From Latrodectus hesperus (taxonomy: Eukaryota; Arthropoda; Arachnida; Araneae; Theridiidae), in the NCBI GenBank assembly GCA_037975125.1, contig CM075857.1, forward strand, positions 41,408,436 through 41,472,435: a stretch of DNA of 64,000 nucleotides, in the 5' to 3' direction. Each line of letters begins with the position of its first letter. The first letter of the stretch is position 1. Shown in pieces: positions 45,401-56,961 of this stretch. The position numbers and the translations under genes are program-made. The notes beneath the pieces were generated by a model that was not told the origin of the DNA, did no database searches, and worked only from the letters and a program-made list of their open reading frames with translations.

Positions 45401-46640
45401 GTTACTTAACGATTTTCACTTTCCCATGACAATATTTGAATATGAATGTTTTCAGAGTGAAACAGTTCAGGTTAAGACAGAATGTGAAATGATGTTAACG
45501 AATTGCAATTAATAACCGTTTAAAACTGAATTCGTTCTTGAACGTAATTGGACAATGCTGATTATAGTTAAAATAAGTCAACTAAGCATTGACGTCATCT
45601 GTTATTTATTCTATGAAACAAATGCATTTCTTTCTAAACTTTATTGAAAACTTCCCTGATGAAAAATGTTTTTTGTTAGATTATCCGCGGCTGAGTATAA
45701 TGCGCTATAATAATAATATATTCGCATGTATAATAAAATAATAATATATTCGAAACTTTAACATATAATCCGCGGATTATATACAGGAAAATACGGTAAT
45801 AACACTATATATTTTGTACAAAAAAACCTAAACAGATTTGTCAGGATCCCCTTTTTACGAGAAAACAGGATTCAAGTCAAAGCTGGTGGTCTGCAAGGAA
45901 GAATTCTTTCACCCATCTTGTGGTGTTGCATGGTAAATTCCCTTCTAAAGGTTTTACACAAGCTTGGCATAATCGCCATCAGGCCTCTCCCGCCTTTAAA
46001 AAAATGAGAGATGGTGTAATAATGAACTTTCTGTGAACTCTCAAAAAACTACAATGATTGCCTTTGCAAAGGAAAAGAATCTTAATCTGAAAAAGAAATT
46101 ATTTCGGTTAAAAATTATCTTACTCTAAATAAGTGAAATTTTTAGGAATATTTTTTGACATAAACTTAAGTGTGGAAAAGCATTTCAACTCAAGTATTGT
46201 GTGTGTGAAAAAGCAAAAAGCTTTCTGGTTATGCAGAAATGCATTGCTAAATCCCAAAATTATTCATTCAGTTTACACTATAAACATTTGATCCATTATT
46301 ACTTATGGCTCAGTGGTCTAGAATCAGAAATGAAATTGCTAAGGAAGATTTAATAAAACTTCAAAGGTTATTTTGTATAGCCATCGCTGGATGTATTAAA
46401 ACAACTTCCATTTCTAAACTTGAGCTTTTGCTTGGCTTTATAGGCATACTGAAGGAGGAGCTATAATTCGCATGAAACACCTTAAAAGTTCTGATCAGTG
46501 GAAGGATTATTCCTGATTTTTGACTTGGGGAAACCTTAATGTTGACATAATTAGACATCTTTTCGTAAGTATGCTAACTGATTACATAACGGGTAAATAT
46601 GCTTTTGACAATTCTTATGTTATGAAATTTCCCTTACAAG
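42400..46640 (+). mobile_element. Old R1-like LINE, interrupted by a TIR element
   Basis: Heavily decayed. An ORF1-like part at 42600-43000 includes LPKVRSFCLVSRAPILLCY and FETVELIEKVFYSNKRLF. Endonuclease begins at 43500: IIKLAQINFYHSRSVSAIL, then EILLIQESWIHN and later VNAHHIIW. The region before RT has WSTELSKLRR (44180). RT pieces are RIQVKAGGLQGRILSPILWC (45870-45930) and VKFLGIFFDINLSVEKHF (46135-46190). No intact domain remains. It resembles the LINE at 32399 in type but is far more diverged. Its RT region is split by the element at 44926-45796. Confidence 0.75.
44926..45796. mobile_element. 871-bp TIR element, TA duplication, non-autonomous
   Basis: The ends are 25-bp inverted repeats with two mismatches: CCGTGTTTTTCTGTATATAATCCGC on the left and its counterpart ending ...TACGG on the right. 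Each is next to a TA (44924-44925 and 45797-45798), as in the Tc1/mariner/pogo superfamily. It splits the RT coding sequence of the older LINE, whose reading resumes beyond it. No transposase motif is seen; the 73-codon frame at 45291 is unrecognised. Best called a MITE-like or deleted element. Confidence 0.82.
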
Positions 46641-46649
46641 AAGACTAAA

Positions 46650-47580
46650 ATAATGTCATCAATGAAAACTGTACTCACTGGTGCATTGACAGTACAAAGT
46701 TGCCATTCCTTTTGGGAAGACATTCAACTGTATTCCAAGTTTGGAACGGCTGCCACTATATTTATAAAAATGGTGTCTAGGTATAGTAAAGTAGCCATGT
46801 GCTACTGAATGAAACAGACTACTGCGCCACCTGGTGGAAAACTGCGGAGTTAGCATTCGTATCTCGAAAACGGAACGAGATAGAGAGAAATAATGATTTA
46901 TAAAGTTGTAAAGCATCTTTGATTTAATACGAAAAGATACCTGGTAGGAATTAATGTGAAGAGTATATATACAACGGTTAAAACGCGCATTTGTTGTTTC
47001 GTGCTGTGACGTGACAAAAAGATCTAAGAAAGAAAAAAATAGTTATAGTAATATACTTTATTTAAGGTGTTCAAACTTCTCACTGTCAGCTACATTGCAC
47101 ATTTGGATCCTCGCTTGAAGATCACGTTGCCCACGTTGGAACACGCTACCGTAATGCGTCATTTAAGGTCCTGCAATTTCTGTGGAGGAGTCGCAATTAC
47201 CTGCTGTTTCAAGTATCCCCACAGGTAAAAGTCCAGTGGAGTCAAATCAGGAGAATGTGGAGGCCACTCTTCGAAACCGCCATACCCTAGCATTTGGTTG
47301 CCAAATTCCTTGACGAGGTACTGCTTCACTGGAGATGTCTTTTGAGCAGGCACGCCATCCTGTTGAAATCATAGATTCTTAAGATTAAACTACGGCAGAT
47401 TCTCCACAATATCGGGTATTACCTTCTGTAGCAATTGCAAATATCGTGAACCCGTTAACGTGGCATTGTAAAATATTGGGTCTATCAGATTTTTATTGCA
47501 AATTGCGCACCAAACGTTAATAGCATACCGCATTTGAAGTCGACGAAATATTTAGGATTTTCCAGCGCCCAGTAATAAGT
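46650..47580 (-). mobile_element. Mariner-like element with long inverted repeat, partial
   Basis: 46690-47010 is a long terminal segment whose reverse complement, diverged, occurs at 54590-54880. Inside, the minus strand codes for the C-terminal part of a mariner-type transposase: GYGGFEEWPPHSPDLTPLDF, then YLWGYLKQQVIATPPQKL, carrying the third catalytic residue. Upstream transposase sequence is decayed to about 47560 and the other end is missing. Same family as 53310-54880. Confidence 0.75.
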
Positions 47581-48207
47581 GCTTTGCCTATTACATATAA
47601 CGATAATGCATTTGGTAATTATTATAAAAAATTAAAAAATCAGAAGTCAAATAATGAAATTAAAAATATCAGATTAGCAGACGGGTCAATGACTAAGAAC
47701 ACTAAGGAAACCATAAATGAAATCTTGAAATTCAAATTTCCTTTTATGGGAAACACAATCGAAATACGAGAAAACTATAAGGATGAAAATGATCCAGATA
47801 TTACAGAAATTGAAGTAGAAGACATATTCAAATCAATAAAACGTGGTAAAGCCGCTGGATTCAATAATATTGAAATTGACATCTATTATGAACTCTTCCT
47901 TGTTGACAAATCCTGGTTCACCTAAATGCTAAACAAATGCTTTACTCAAGGAATATTTCCCAAAATTTAGAAAAAGACGAAAGTGATCCTAATACCGAAA
48001 GAAGGCAAAGACATCTCAGAAAAAGAATCGTATAGACCTATTTGTTTGCTCCCAACATGTGGGAAAATATTAGATAAAATGATCCTATATAGACTTACAT
48101 ATCAATTAGAAAGGAAAAGTGTCATAAGTGCTAAATAAGGACTTTAGTCAAAATGTTTACTGTCAGGCCTATGCAGATGATATTGTTCTTCTACTTACTG
48201 CACAGGT
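47581..48207 (+). pseudogene. LINE ORF2 fragment: RT N-terminal part and YADD
   Basis: Open from 47584 for 113 codons (IKNIRLADGSMTKNTKETI, then VEDIFKSIKRGKAAGFNNIE). It then reads QGIFPKIWKKTKVILIPKEG, SYRPICLLPTCGKILDKMI with stops, and QAYADDIVLLLTAQV. The catalytic YADD is present, but the segment between the fingers and YADD is deleted. Interrupted by the hAT-like element. Confidence 0.78.
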
Positions 48208-48464
48208 ATACTACAGGGGTGTTTGTGGGACCCCAAGAAAACCCCTGAAACTTTTACGGACTTACTACCGACATTTTGGAGTTTCGAGAAGGGGGGCTGA
48301 GAAATGAAACATTACAATTATGAAGTACTGAATGACCTAATTATAAAAGTTCAATGAATTACATTTTTTTTTTGCAAAATTAATAACCATAAACTTTCAA
48401 ACATATAAACTACTACATTTATGTAAATATTTTAAATTACCTGAATTAATTCTTTAAAAAAAAT

Positions 48465-50160
48465 TATCTAATTTCTGCTGCTTTTTTTATTTTTATTTTC
48501 TGATGTTTGTGGGCTTGTCTTTCTTTTGTGGTGAATTTCATAATTGCAGGAAGGTTGACTTTTATTTTCCTCATTTACAGTTGAAGATATTTCCTCGAGA
48601 ACTGCACATGCAGAGGTAGAAGCAGTTTGCTTTTCTGCTAATGTAGAAGGTTTTTCAGAGACTTTTACAGGTGACTTATCTGAAATACATGTTTTTAAGT
48701 ACTCTTGATATGTTTTCCAATTTCTGTTCATATTCAGTAAGAGATCTTTGTGAATTGGATCAGTCATTGGATTTTTTGAGCCATATTTTTCACATGAGGT
48801 TTCTTTAGAAGCCATTAAATCATATTTAATAGTCTGCACTGCATCTAGGGAATCAATCTTAAGAGAGGTTCTATAGTCAGTGACAAGTGTATCCACTAAG
48901 TTGAATGCACTTTCCATTAATGGGCCATGGAAGCAGCTAAAGCAGGCTTTGACCAATTTTGCCAATGTAGGATACTTATAATCATTTGTGAAATCATCTT
49001 TTAAGTTAAAAACTTTAGACCAATATTTATCAATTGTACACTAGACTTGATTTCCACTTTCATCAGATGTGAAGAGCATTTCTTTGGTGATATCAATATC
49101 ACTCTGGTATAACCTTTTTTCAGCTTCTACTCTTTTGACTTTTCATTATCACTAAAAATATGGGACATAAAAGATGATAATTTTTCAAAAGCTAATATTG
49201 TACTGGTTTTACCTCTTAGCTCTGGATCTAATGCTGTGAAACTAATTAGATATGAATTTTTAAGGGGTAATTTCTGTTTCATATACTGTGCTGTATAAGC
49301 TTTCATCAGAGAAATTTGGAATTCTTTTGCTATTGGAGGATTTTTTGATAATTTCTTCAGAAGAGTGGAAGCTTCTGCACCACTAAATATTACTCTGTGC
49401 TAGGTAGATGGAATTCTGGATTTGTGACATCAACCTTTAATAAATCATTATAAGATGTGCACTCTATATTTTCTGGCTCCATAAAAAAAGAGAAAAATTT
49501 TGCCATAAATTTATAAATACTGGAATGTATTAAATGAAGCATTGGTTTTTTGTTTCAAATAATTTAATATATGTGTTGAATATAATGCCATATGCAATAA
49601 AGTTTTGTTTTGCATAACAAATAATCCATTTAGTATTCTTTTTTTCGAGCTAAAGCATCCTTTGTGAGTTGTTGGGAATGCAAGCAAGAATACACCCCTT
49701 CAACAATTTTTTTCTCAGCTGCAGAAATATTTCTTTTATTGTATACAGTTTTAACATAAGAAAAATAATCCCCTTTATCAGTTTTATCCAAGTAGTGAAA
49801 ATAAAATGCAATAAGAGCATCCCACAGATCTTTGATTCTTTTTAAAACACATAAAATGTACAACCACCTATGGTCTGGTCTCTTCAAGTGCTTAAGTTTT
49901 TTAATGGCAAGGGATTCACAGATTTTGAAAAAAATTTCTCTTTTACTGCAGTTTTTCATATTAAAATAGATATGTCATCAAACAAATTTTCTAAGTATCT
50001 ATCAAAACATGAAGCAAATTTTTTTGTACAGTTATTAGCTGTGTGACATGTGTCACCATCAATATCTAATAAGTGAGGTGCTTTGTTTGATCGTAGTCTG
50101 GTTTCAACACCCCTTTTGTTCCACGCATGGTGTTACACAAGTCCATTAAAACACTAATTA
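48465..50160 (-). pseudogene. hAT-like transposase, C-terminal remnants
   Basis: Minus strand. 49959-49630 is an open 109-codon piece (KKLKHLKRPDHRWLYILCVL) that fits the middle of hAT-like proteins. From 48965 a 165-codon piece reads LAKLVKACFSCFHGPLMES, then AFNLVDTLVTDYRTSLKIDS, which corresponds to the C-terminal dimerisation block; it ends in a Lys/Ser-rich tail. Stops separate the pieces. Confidence 0.65.
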
Positions 50161-50163
50161 AGT

Positions 50164-50922
50164 TTAGCCATGAATATTATTATCTTCAATAGTAACTGCT
50201 TTTAAATTGGAAGATTCCATCTTTACAGATACAAAATGATGAACTACAACTTCATTTTGATTGTTGTCATAAAACTGCACCAATATTGCCAGTATACTTT
50301 CTTGAGCATTGCTAGTACTTTCATCCAAATTTAGAGAAAATGAAGTCTCCTTTAAAGTTTTAATGATATTTTCCTTAATAGTTTTTGCGAGCCCATATTT
50401 CATCTTATAACATGCAGTAGTCCTGGACATTTCCAACGAGTTGAGTGCCGTCTGATCGCGGCTCAACTGTTTGCAGAATTCAATTAAATTGGGAGCTACA
50501 TTGAAATAAAGAGAATTCTCGGCGATAAACGAAGTTATTAATACCTCTTGGCGTGCTTTTCTTGTCACTATATCCAATGGCCGAGCATCAGTCTCCAGTA
50601 AGCCATTAGTATTTTTTGAATTAGCATAATTACATAAAGTCACTAAATGTCTAATGCACTTTGAATATTTTATGTGCGTCACAGTTTTAGAATGATTTGT
50701 GAAAGCCTTGAATCCTTCCCCACCATACTTCAGCAGTGAGTTACAAAAAACACAATATGCTTGTCCAGCAACATTTATTTTCTTGCACCATGTGCCGATG
50801 GTATCCCCATTACCATCTCTCCGTTCAATCCAATTCCACCTTAATGCATTCCGGACACCTTCTTCTAATTGTATAATATCACCATTTATATCGAGAAATT
50901 TCATAGTGAATTTCTCTTGCAT
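50164..50922 (-). pseudogene. hAT-like transposase, N-terminal part with zinc finger
   Basis: A 252-codon open stretch from ATG at 50922. A zinc finger of C2H2 spacing is visible (YCVFCNSLLKYGGEGF then KAFTNHSKTVTH, residues about 56-85), as in BED-type DNA-binding domains of hAT proteins. Near the end FSLNLDESTSNAQESILAIL matches the first catalytic-Asp block of the RNase H-like fold (LDEST). It stops at 50164. The later parts lie downstream in other frames, so the gene is a pseudogene. Confidence 0.75.
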
Positions 50923-51452
50923 GCATAAGTAAAAAAATACTTCAATAAACGAAACGAAAAACTTACACGTGCATCAATAAATGAAACGAAAATTTTACAC
51001 AGCGGAGAAAAAAAAGTTGCGAAGCAATCAATGACAAATAGCTAATACAGTGAAAAATCCTCCTTCTCTACTTATTGGCCAGGAGAGATAAGACCTTTGA
51101 ACCCAGAATCACGTGATCGTACATCTGGTCGAACGAAGTCTCTCCCTTTTTTTCTGCCGCACCTACTTGCCGAAAGAATACAGAAGAGAATATCAGAGAA
51201 CCGGGGGATTGAGTCATAACTCGCTATAAGGAAAGAACAAAAAAGTTTTTTCCTCCCTTTTCATGCATTATCACTGCCTTTGGAGAAAGAAAGGAAAAGT
51301 TTTCACCACACACACTGACCTTACGTTTTCTGCTTTCAAAGCAAACAAAATTACCCAGATCAAAATAAATAATTCATTATTATTCCTACTTCCTTTTGAA
51401 CGACGATCCCCGGAATACCGGGGTTTCCCGGAGCACAAACACCCCTGATACT

Positions 51453-52912
51453 ATAAATTTTCCATTATTGTAGTACAACCAATCTCTATAATAGAAAACT
51501 GGATAAATAAATATCAATTGAAATTAAGCACCAATAAATATACTTATACCATATTTACAATAAAGAAAAATATATAAGCAGAAGACCTACAATCAAAATA
51601 CAAAATGAGACCATAAAATATTGCCCTAATATAACTTACCTAGGAGTAGTATTGGACTCCTAGTATTGTATACAAAACTTAACTGGCCGGATCACTTAAA
51701 CGCCGTACATGAAAAAGTATACAATTTCACAAATAAATTGATCAGAATAAGGAGAGCCACTTGGGGTTTAAAACCCAACATTGTTAAATTGATCTATAAA
51801 GTCACTAAAGAAAAATCATACTCTATGCTAGTGCTGCATGGTATAAAAGTAATGTTAAAATAAATAACAAATTAATACAAATACAAAGGATACCTTTAAT
51901 AAAATTAACAAAAGCTTACAGAACAGTACCCACCGAAGCACTTCAAGTGTTGGCAGGATGTCCTCCAATAGACATCATAGCACAGGCATATCAAAAGAAA
52001 TACTTATTATTTAAACAAAACATAGAGATCAAATTAGGAGAGCATGTCTACAGCGAGAACAATGTTAACACCAAGAAATTTGATATCGACCTACCTTGGA
52101 AAAGGAAACATATTAAAATAGAAAATACAATAAATATAAATGACTACTATATCTTCACAGATGGCTCTAAAATAAATGAAAAAGTAGGTGCAGCATTAGT
52201 CGTAGGATATCAAAATCAAATCATATATATATACAAAATAAGAATGAATAATGAAACCACAGTCTATGAAGCAGAGGCGAAAGCAATCTTAGAAGCCCTA
52301 AAACATGCAATCAGTAATAAGTACACCAAATGTCATATACATTCTGATTCCAAATTAGTCTTAGAAGCTATAAAAAATTATAAAATTACAAATAATATTT
52401 TAAATGAAATAATACAGATACTGAAAGAAAATATAGATTGCTTCACACTGCATTGGATTAAAGCTCATATAGGAATAAAACTCATTGAAGTTGCAGACAA
52501 AGAAGCAAAAGATGCTACAGAATTGGAAGATATTACATTTACAGTTCCATATAGCAAAATACAGATTAAAACAAAAATACAACAATATATACAACAGATT
52601 TGGCAAACCAGATGGTCTAATTCAATTAAAACAAGACAACTCTATGAAATTCATCCTAATGTAAATAGTACAAGAATCATGGCAGATTTTTACATTAATC
52701 AGTTCAAAACAGGACACGGCATCTTTGCTAGCTACCAAAAAAGATTCTTTAATAATGATAAGTGTCAATTCGATGGAATTACACAGGATATAAATCATGT
52801 AATTTATGATTGTAAAGAATTTGAACATATCAGAGTCCAGTTATATCCAAAAAACTACAGAGATAACATTAGCAAACCTATTAAAATCTGGAGTTTTCAA
52901 AAAAGCAGCTAA
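51453..52912 (+). pseudogene. LINE ORF2 continuation: RT thumb and RNase H
   Basis: The thumb shows NITYLGVVLDS then a stop and NLTWPDHLNAVHEKVYNFT, RRATWGLKPN. From 51947 a 321-codon open frame carries RNase H: YYIFTDGSKINEKVGAAL, YEAEAKAILEALKHA, HIHSDSKLVLEAI and LHWIKAHIGIKLIEVADKEA. The usual GN before the last acidic residue is changed to IKLIE. It ends in a region with FNNDKCQFDG...HVIYDCKEF, a reduced zinc tail. Confidence 0.83.
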
Positions 52913-53310
52913 AGAAATAATATCTATCTTAATTAACTGCAGCTTACAAGAAAACCATTGACTTTCCGATTAACTTAGTTTTATCATAATTTGATATCGG
53001 ATGATTCCACCCAAGATTTCTTTAATTTTACTTTATGTAAAGTTTTTCTTAACTTATGTTTATTTTATGTATTCATCTCATTTTATGTAAAGACAAGGTG
53101 TGTCTCATTTTATTTCTGTTAGGACAAAGTGTGTCTTCTCTTATGTTCTTTCTTTTTTGTATTATTGTTTTAATAAAGGCCAGTGACCCTCTTTCAGTTT
53201 TGGATGGGTTTTTGGACCGCAGGCTGGTGGTTGTCGGGCTGCGGGAAATACCTTGGCTTGTGCCTGGATTTAGTGCGGATTTGGCGCCTACCCATATCCC
53301 ATCGCTGTAG

Positions 53311-54880
53311 TAGATTGGTGTGGCAGCTGTGCGCATTGGTGTCAACTGGTGGGATTGCAACCACGATTGGTCACTACATTCACCGTATACCTTCGGGTGG
53401 AAACGGCTTCATAATCACTCCATTGCCTATTGTACATGCCATTCCGTGAAAAGCATACTTCATTCGTCCACATTATATCTGCCAAGGATCTTGGCTGGAC
53501 CTGTATCTGATTCACGACGAAGTTGCACCATGCATAGCGTCGCTCGGCATCCCCGTCCGCAGAAACCTGTTCAGGTGTTGGTCGGTATAGATGAGCACCT
53601 GATTCGCTTAGGATTTTCCAAACTTGACTTGTCGGGAGACCACAGACAAAACAAAAAAAATAGTTGTTTTCAAAACAATGTACTTTATTTAAGATGTTCA
53701 AACTTCTCATCGTCAGATGCAATGCACATTTGAATCCTCGCTTGAAGATCACGTTGGAACGTGCGACCGTAATGCGTCGTTTAAGGTCCTACAATTTCAT
53801 GGAGGGGTCGCATACACCTGCTGTTTCAAGTATTCCCACAGGAAAAAGTCCAGTGGAAACAGATCAGGAGAACGTGGAGGCCACTCTTCGAAACCACCAT
53901 ACCCTAGTATTTGGTTGCCAAATTTTTTGCCAAGAATGTTGACTGGACGTGTATCTGATTCATAACGAAGATGCCCCATTCATAGCGTCGCTCGGCATCC
54001 CAGACCACTAAAACGTGTTCAGGCGGTATGGTGAGCACCTGATTCGCTTAAGATTTTCTAAACCTGACTTGTGGAGAGACCACAGTGTTGACTGACCTCT
54101 CTTACGCTGCATTTCGGATATGCGAGGGTATATGCAAATACCCCATCCGGTTGAACTTGCCGTCCTACCTTAGCTGGTCTGCCAGATCGAGGTCGACTAG
54201 TAACGCAAACTGTATCCCTTAAACGTTTTACAACAGTTAGGATGATTTGATGAGAAGGATTCGGGCCTGTGCAGGAAAGCGTTGGCGGTACAACCTTGCT
54301 GCTGATCGTGCCTTGCGTTGACATTCACCGCGTACAGTAAAACCATCTCACAATACTCAGCTTTGGAATACTCAGCCAAGACCATGGGCATCAACATACT
54401 ACACAGCAAGAAGAGGTCTCTTTTATAGCTGTGTCAGGTAAACAAGCGTGACGTTTCTTACGTATTTTCCTACTGCATACAAATTGTTGGAATTATTTTT
54501 GATACTTCCGTTCTTCCCATTTCGAAATAAAAGTAAAAACTCGAAAACGATATTTTGTTTTTTTCAAATATGCACACGTACGCCACGTCACAGCAAGAAA
54601 CAACAAATGCGCGTTTTAACCGTTGTATTCTTCACATTAATGCCTACAAGGTATCTTTTCGTATTAAATCGAGGATGCTCTACAACTTTTTAAATAACCT
54701 TTTTTACCTATCTCGTTCCGTTTTCGAGATACGAATGCTAACTCCACAGTTTTCCACCAGGTGGTGCGGTAGGTATTTTCATTCAGTAGCGCATGGCTAC
54801 TTTACTATACCTAAACACCACTTTTATGAATATAGCAGCAGCTGTTCTAAAGTTAAGAGGGTGGCAAGGGACTTTAGTGG
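53311..54880 (-). mobile_element. Two mariner-like pieces joined, one with an internal deletion
   Basis: Minus strand. The right piece (about 53680-54880) has a long terminal repeat (54590-54880), an N-terminal helix-turn-helix (CVTSRPRSGRPAKVG, PKCSVREVSQHCGLSTSQV, 54200-54058), an internal deletion right after WKILSESGAH, and then the C-terminal block EEWPPRSPDLFPLDFFLWEY (53900-53840). The left piece (53311-53655) picks up again at the same GLPTSQVWKILSESGAH point and continues through the part lost from the first (RPTPEQVSADGDAERRYAW, IMWTNEVCFSRNGMYN). The second catalytic block is missing from both. Confidence 0.75.
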
Positions 54881-54885
54881 ACATA

Positions 54886-54888
<3 letters not shown>

Positions 54889-54977
<89 letters not shown>
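54889..54977. repeat. AT microsatellite
   Basis: Pure AT run between two mariner-type elements. Tc1/mariner elements insert at TA, so such runs are favoured targets. Reading frames through it are Ile-Tyr repeats, not genes. Confidence 0.96.
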
Positions 54978-54978
<1 letters not shown>

Positions 54979-54979
<1 letters not shown>

Positions 54980-56063
54980 GAGGGTTACTCTGAAATTTTT
55001 GAGATACGCGCAGACGAGAATTTACAAAATAAAAATAACGGTTTAATTTTAAAGTACAAAGTATTTTAACACAGAAGACGATTTTTTACTGACTTTCTTC
55101 AACTTGTTTAGCGAGGAATAAATTTCTAAACAGAAGAGAAATGGAGTTGACGCGAGAACATTTTCGCGCTATGATTTTCTACGATTTCAAAGCAGGATTA
55201 AATCAAGAAGACGCAATTTTCTTCAGCATGAAAAACACACAGGAAGGCCGCTGTTGGCAGTAATCCCGGATAATGTGACTGTCATACGAAAAATGTTAAT
55301 GGATGATAATCGCTGTACCTATCAAATGATATAGAAGGAACTTAACATTAGATCCGCAGCCATTCACAAAATCATTCATGAAGAATTACATATGAAAAAA
55401 GTAGTTTGCCATTGGGTTCCCCCATAATCTAACTGAGCATCAAAAAGAGGAGCGTGTCAGAATCAGTAAAGGAACTTTTAATATGCTTAATGATGGTGGC
55501 CGTTTTTTGACGTTCCAACACGTCAAGAAAGCACAGTATGGGTCTTTGAAGATGATCCCACGTCAACAATGGTGAAAAAACAACGCGCCCTGAAAAAAGT
55601 GATGTATGCCGTTTTCTTCAGAAGTACGGAATTGGTCAAAGCCATCAAGTTGGAAGGACAGAAGACAGTAACAGCAAACTGGTATACCACAAAATGTCTT
55701 TCAGAAATTCTACAAGAACTGAATGTTAGGGGACTAATGCTACATCATGACAATGCATCTTCACATACAGCCGGATTAACAGTTGAGTTTCTTAAACAAA
55801 AACAAATTAAAGTGATCGAACATCCGCCGTATTCACCTGGTCTAGCGATGTGCGACTTTTGGTTATTCTTTAATCTAAAATAGAACTTACGTGGACGTCG
55901 TTTTCATTCAGAAGAAGAGATTGATGTGGCTATAAAGCATTTTTTTCATTTATTCGAAGAAATGAATGGCTTGAGGCATTTAATCTGTGGAAAATTCGTC
56001 TACAAAAGTATATTGATGCTGGAAGAGACTACTTTAACACACCTAAAATTTTGTAAGTATAAC

Positions 56064-56065
<2 letters not shown>
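54979..56065 (+). mobile_element. Mariner element between two AT runs
   Basis: The left end CGAGGGTTACTCTGAAATTTTTG follows a TA and looks like a mariner inverted terminus. No matching right terminus is seen before the AT run at 56070, so the right end is lost or decayed. It contains a broken transposase gene from ATG at 55141. Different family from the pieces at 53311. Confidence 0.78.
55141..56055 (+). pseudogene. Mariner transposase, broken
   Basis: Starts MELTREHFRAMIFYDFKAG, then LNQEDAI, the usual N-terminal helix-turn-helix of mariner transposases, and later RKMLMDDNRCTYQMI and IHKIIHEELHMKKV. A stop follows KVVCHWVPP. From 55569 an open frame gives ALKKVMYAVFFRSTELV, LMLHHDNASSHTAGLTVEF (second catalytic Asp) and HPPYSPGLAMCDFWLFFNLK (third). 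The first catalytic Asp block is missing. The frame changes at least once and there is a stop after FNLK. Confidence 0.82.

Positions 56066-56067
<2 letters not shown>

Positions 56068-56100
<33 letters not shown>
56068..56100. repeat. Short AT microsatellite
   Basis: AT repeat closing the mariner region. Confidence 0.93.
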
Positions 56101-56103
<3 letters not shown>

Positions 56104-56851
56104 CCTTTATATTGTAAAAATTATTTGAAATTTTATAAAGCAATTTCATATGTTCTCATACAGAATAAAAACACAAGAAACAGAATAATGTGTTTATTAA
56201 AAAATTATAAATGTATAAAAATGCCGAAGTTTTGAAATGAATAGTTAAAATGTTTAAAATAAATAATATGAAAAGTGCATTGTATAAAACACTTTTTGGT
56301 TTGAAATCTTCAACTTGATTCTGGTATTAATATTCTAAAATAAAGAAAAATGTAAATTTAGAAAGGAAATATATACCTAAAATTATGATTGATATAAATT
56401 ATAAAATGCTATAATAACAATTGACAAAAAATAACGTTATCAAAAAATTCAAAAGGTTAGATAATTTACTTTAATCTATAAAATGGATAATATGTAACAT
56501 TTTTATTAGCTAATTTAAATACACAAAATTCAATAATATAAGAGGTTTTTTTGTATAATTATATAAATACCTCACTTTCATAGAAGAAAACTTTTGCATC
56601 ATAATTAATAGAAATAAATAAAAAAATAGTAAAAAAAATTGTTATTTTCAAACAATCTAGAATTTGAAGTAAGAACATATTGATTGAACAAAAATAATCA
56701 CATCAATGAATTTTTCTAGTTTACTAATTTAGTATTTACTACTTTTGTAATGTGATGCAAATTATAAAACATTTTATGATAAAATCTTGTTCTTAAAAGC
56801 CATCCTGACTGAAATTGATGCCTATATTAAAAAATTTCTAACTATACATAC
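56101..56851. other. AT-rich stretch, probably 3' flank of the minus-strand gene
   Basis: Lies downstream of the stop codon of the minus-strand gene and likely includes its 3' UTR. No other gene or repeat is recognised. Confidence 0.45.
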
Positions 56852-56961
56852 TTAAAAATACTTAGTCCATTTGGCAGCAGTTGTTGTAGCAGTTTCTATA
56901 TTTAAAAGCTTTTTACTTCCTCTAGTCATACAAGGGCTTGGCACATTAGTAACACTTTCAG
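56852..56961 (-). CDS. Last exon of an unrecognised basic-protein gene
   Basis: Minus strand. The acceptor is TTTACCTAG, and the reading is (A)ESVTNVPSPCMTRGSKK, then LLNIETATTTAAKWTKYF and TAA (56854-56852). It takes one base from the previous exon, and the phases agree. The protein is not recognised. The VPSPCMTRGSKK segment looks like a phosphorylatable Pro/Ser/Arg stretch of a nuclear protein; I considered borealin and other chromosome proteins but have no firm match. The call of coding exon rests on four exons that share phase, good splice sites and a similar Lys/Arg/Thr-rich composition. Confidence 0.65.

Larger units (their letters stand above)
48214..51446 (-). mobile_element. hAT-like DNA transposon, 3.2 kb
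   Basis: The terminal inverted repeat CAGGGGTGTTTGTG is present at both ends. It is flanked by ATACTA (48208-48213 and 51447-51452), within the RT frame of a LINE. hAT elements usually duplicate eight bases, but the two bases beyond these six do not match, so the duplication is either six or has mutated. The minus strand codes for a broken transposase. The termini and CAGGGG ends agree with hAT, but the superfamily should be confirmed. Confidence 0.82.
47581..53310 (+). mobile_element. LINE (RT and RNase H) split by a hAT-like element
   Basis: Starts in the linker and fingers of ORF2 at 47581, is interrupted at 48214-51446, then continues to the end of RNase H at 52912. A 3' region follows with AATAAA near 53170. 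Joining the flanks removes one copy of ATACTA and restores a continuous reading: TAQVYYKF, then IENWINKYQLKLSTNKYT. The 5' half of the element is missing. A large piece of the RT between about 48135 and 48160 also appears lost. No 3' tail or target-site duplication could be set. Confidence 0.8.

Noticed and set aside
54555..55046. 163-codon plus-strand frame
   Set aside because: It runs through the inverted-repeat segment of a mariner-like element and then an AT microsatellite. Its apparent conservation with 46659-46916 is explained by the shared terminal repeat.
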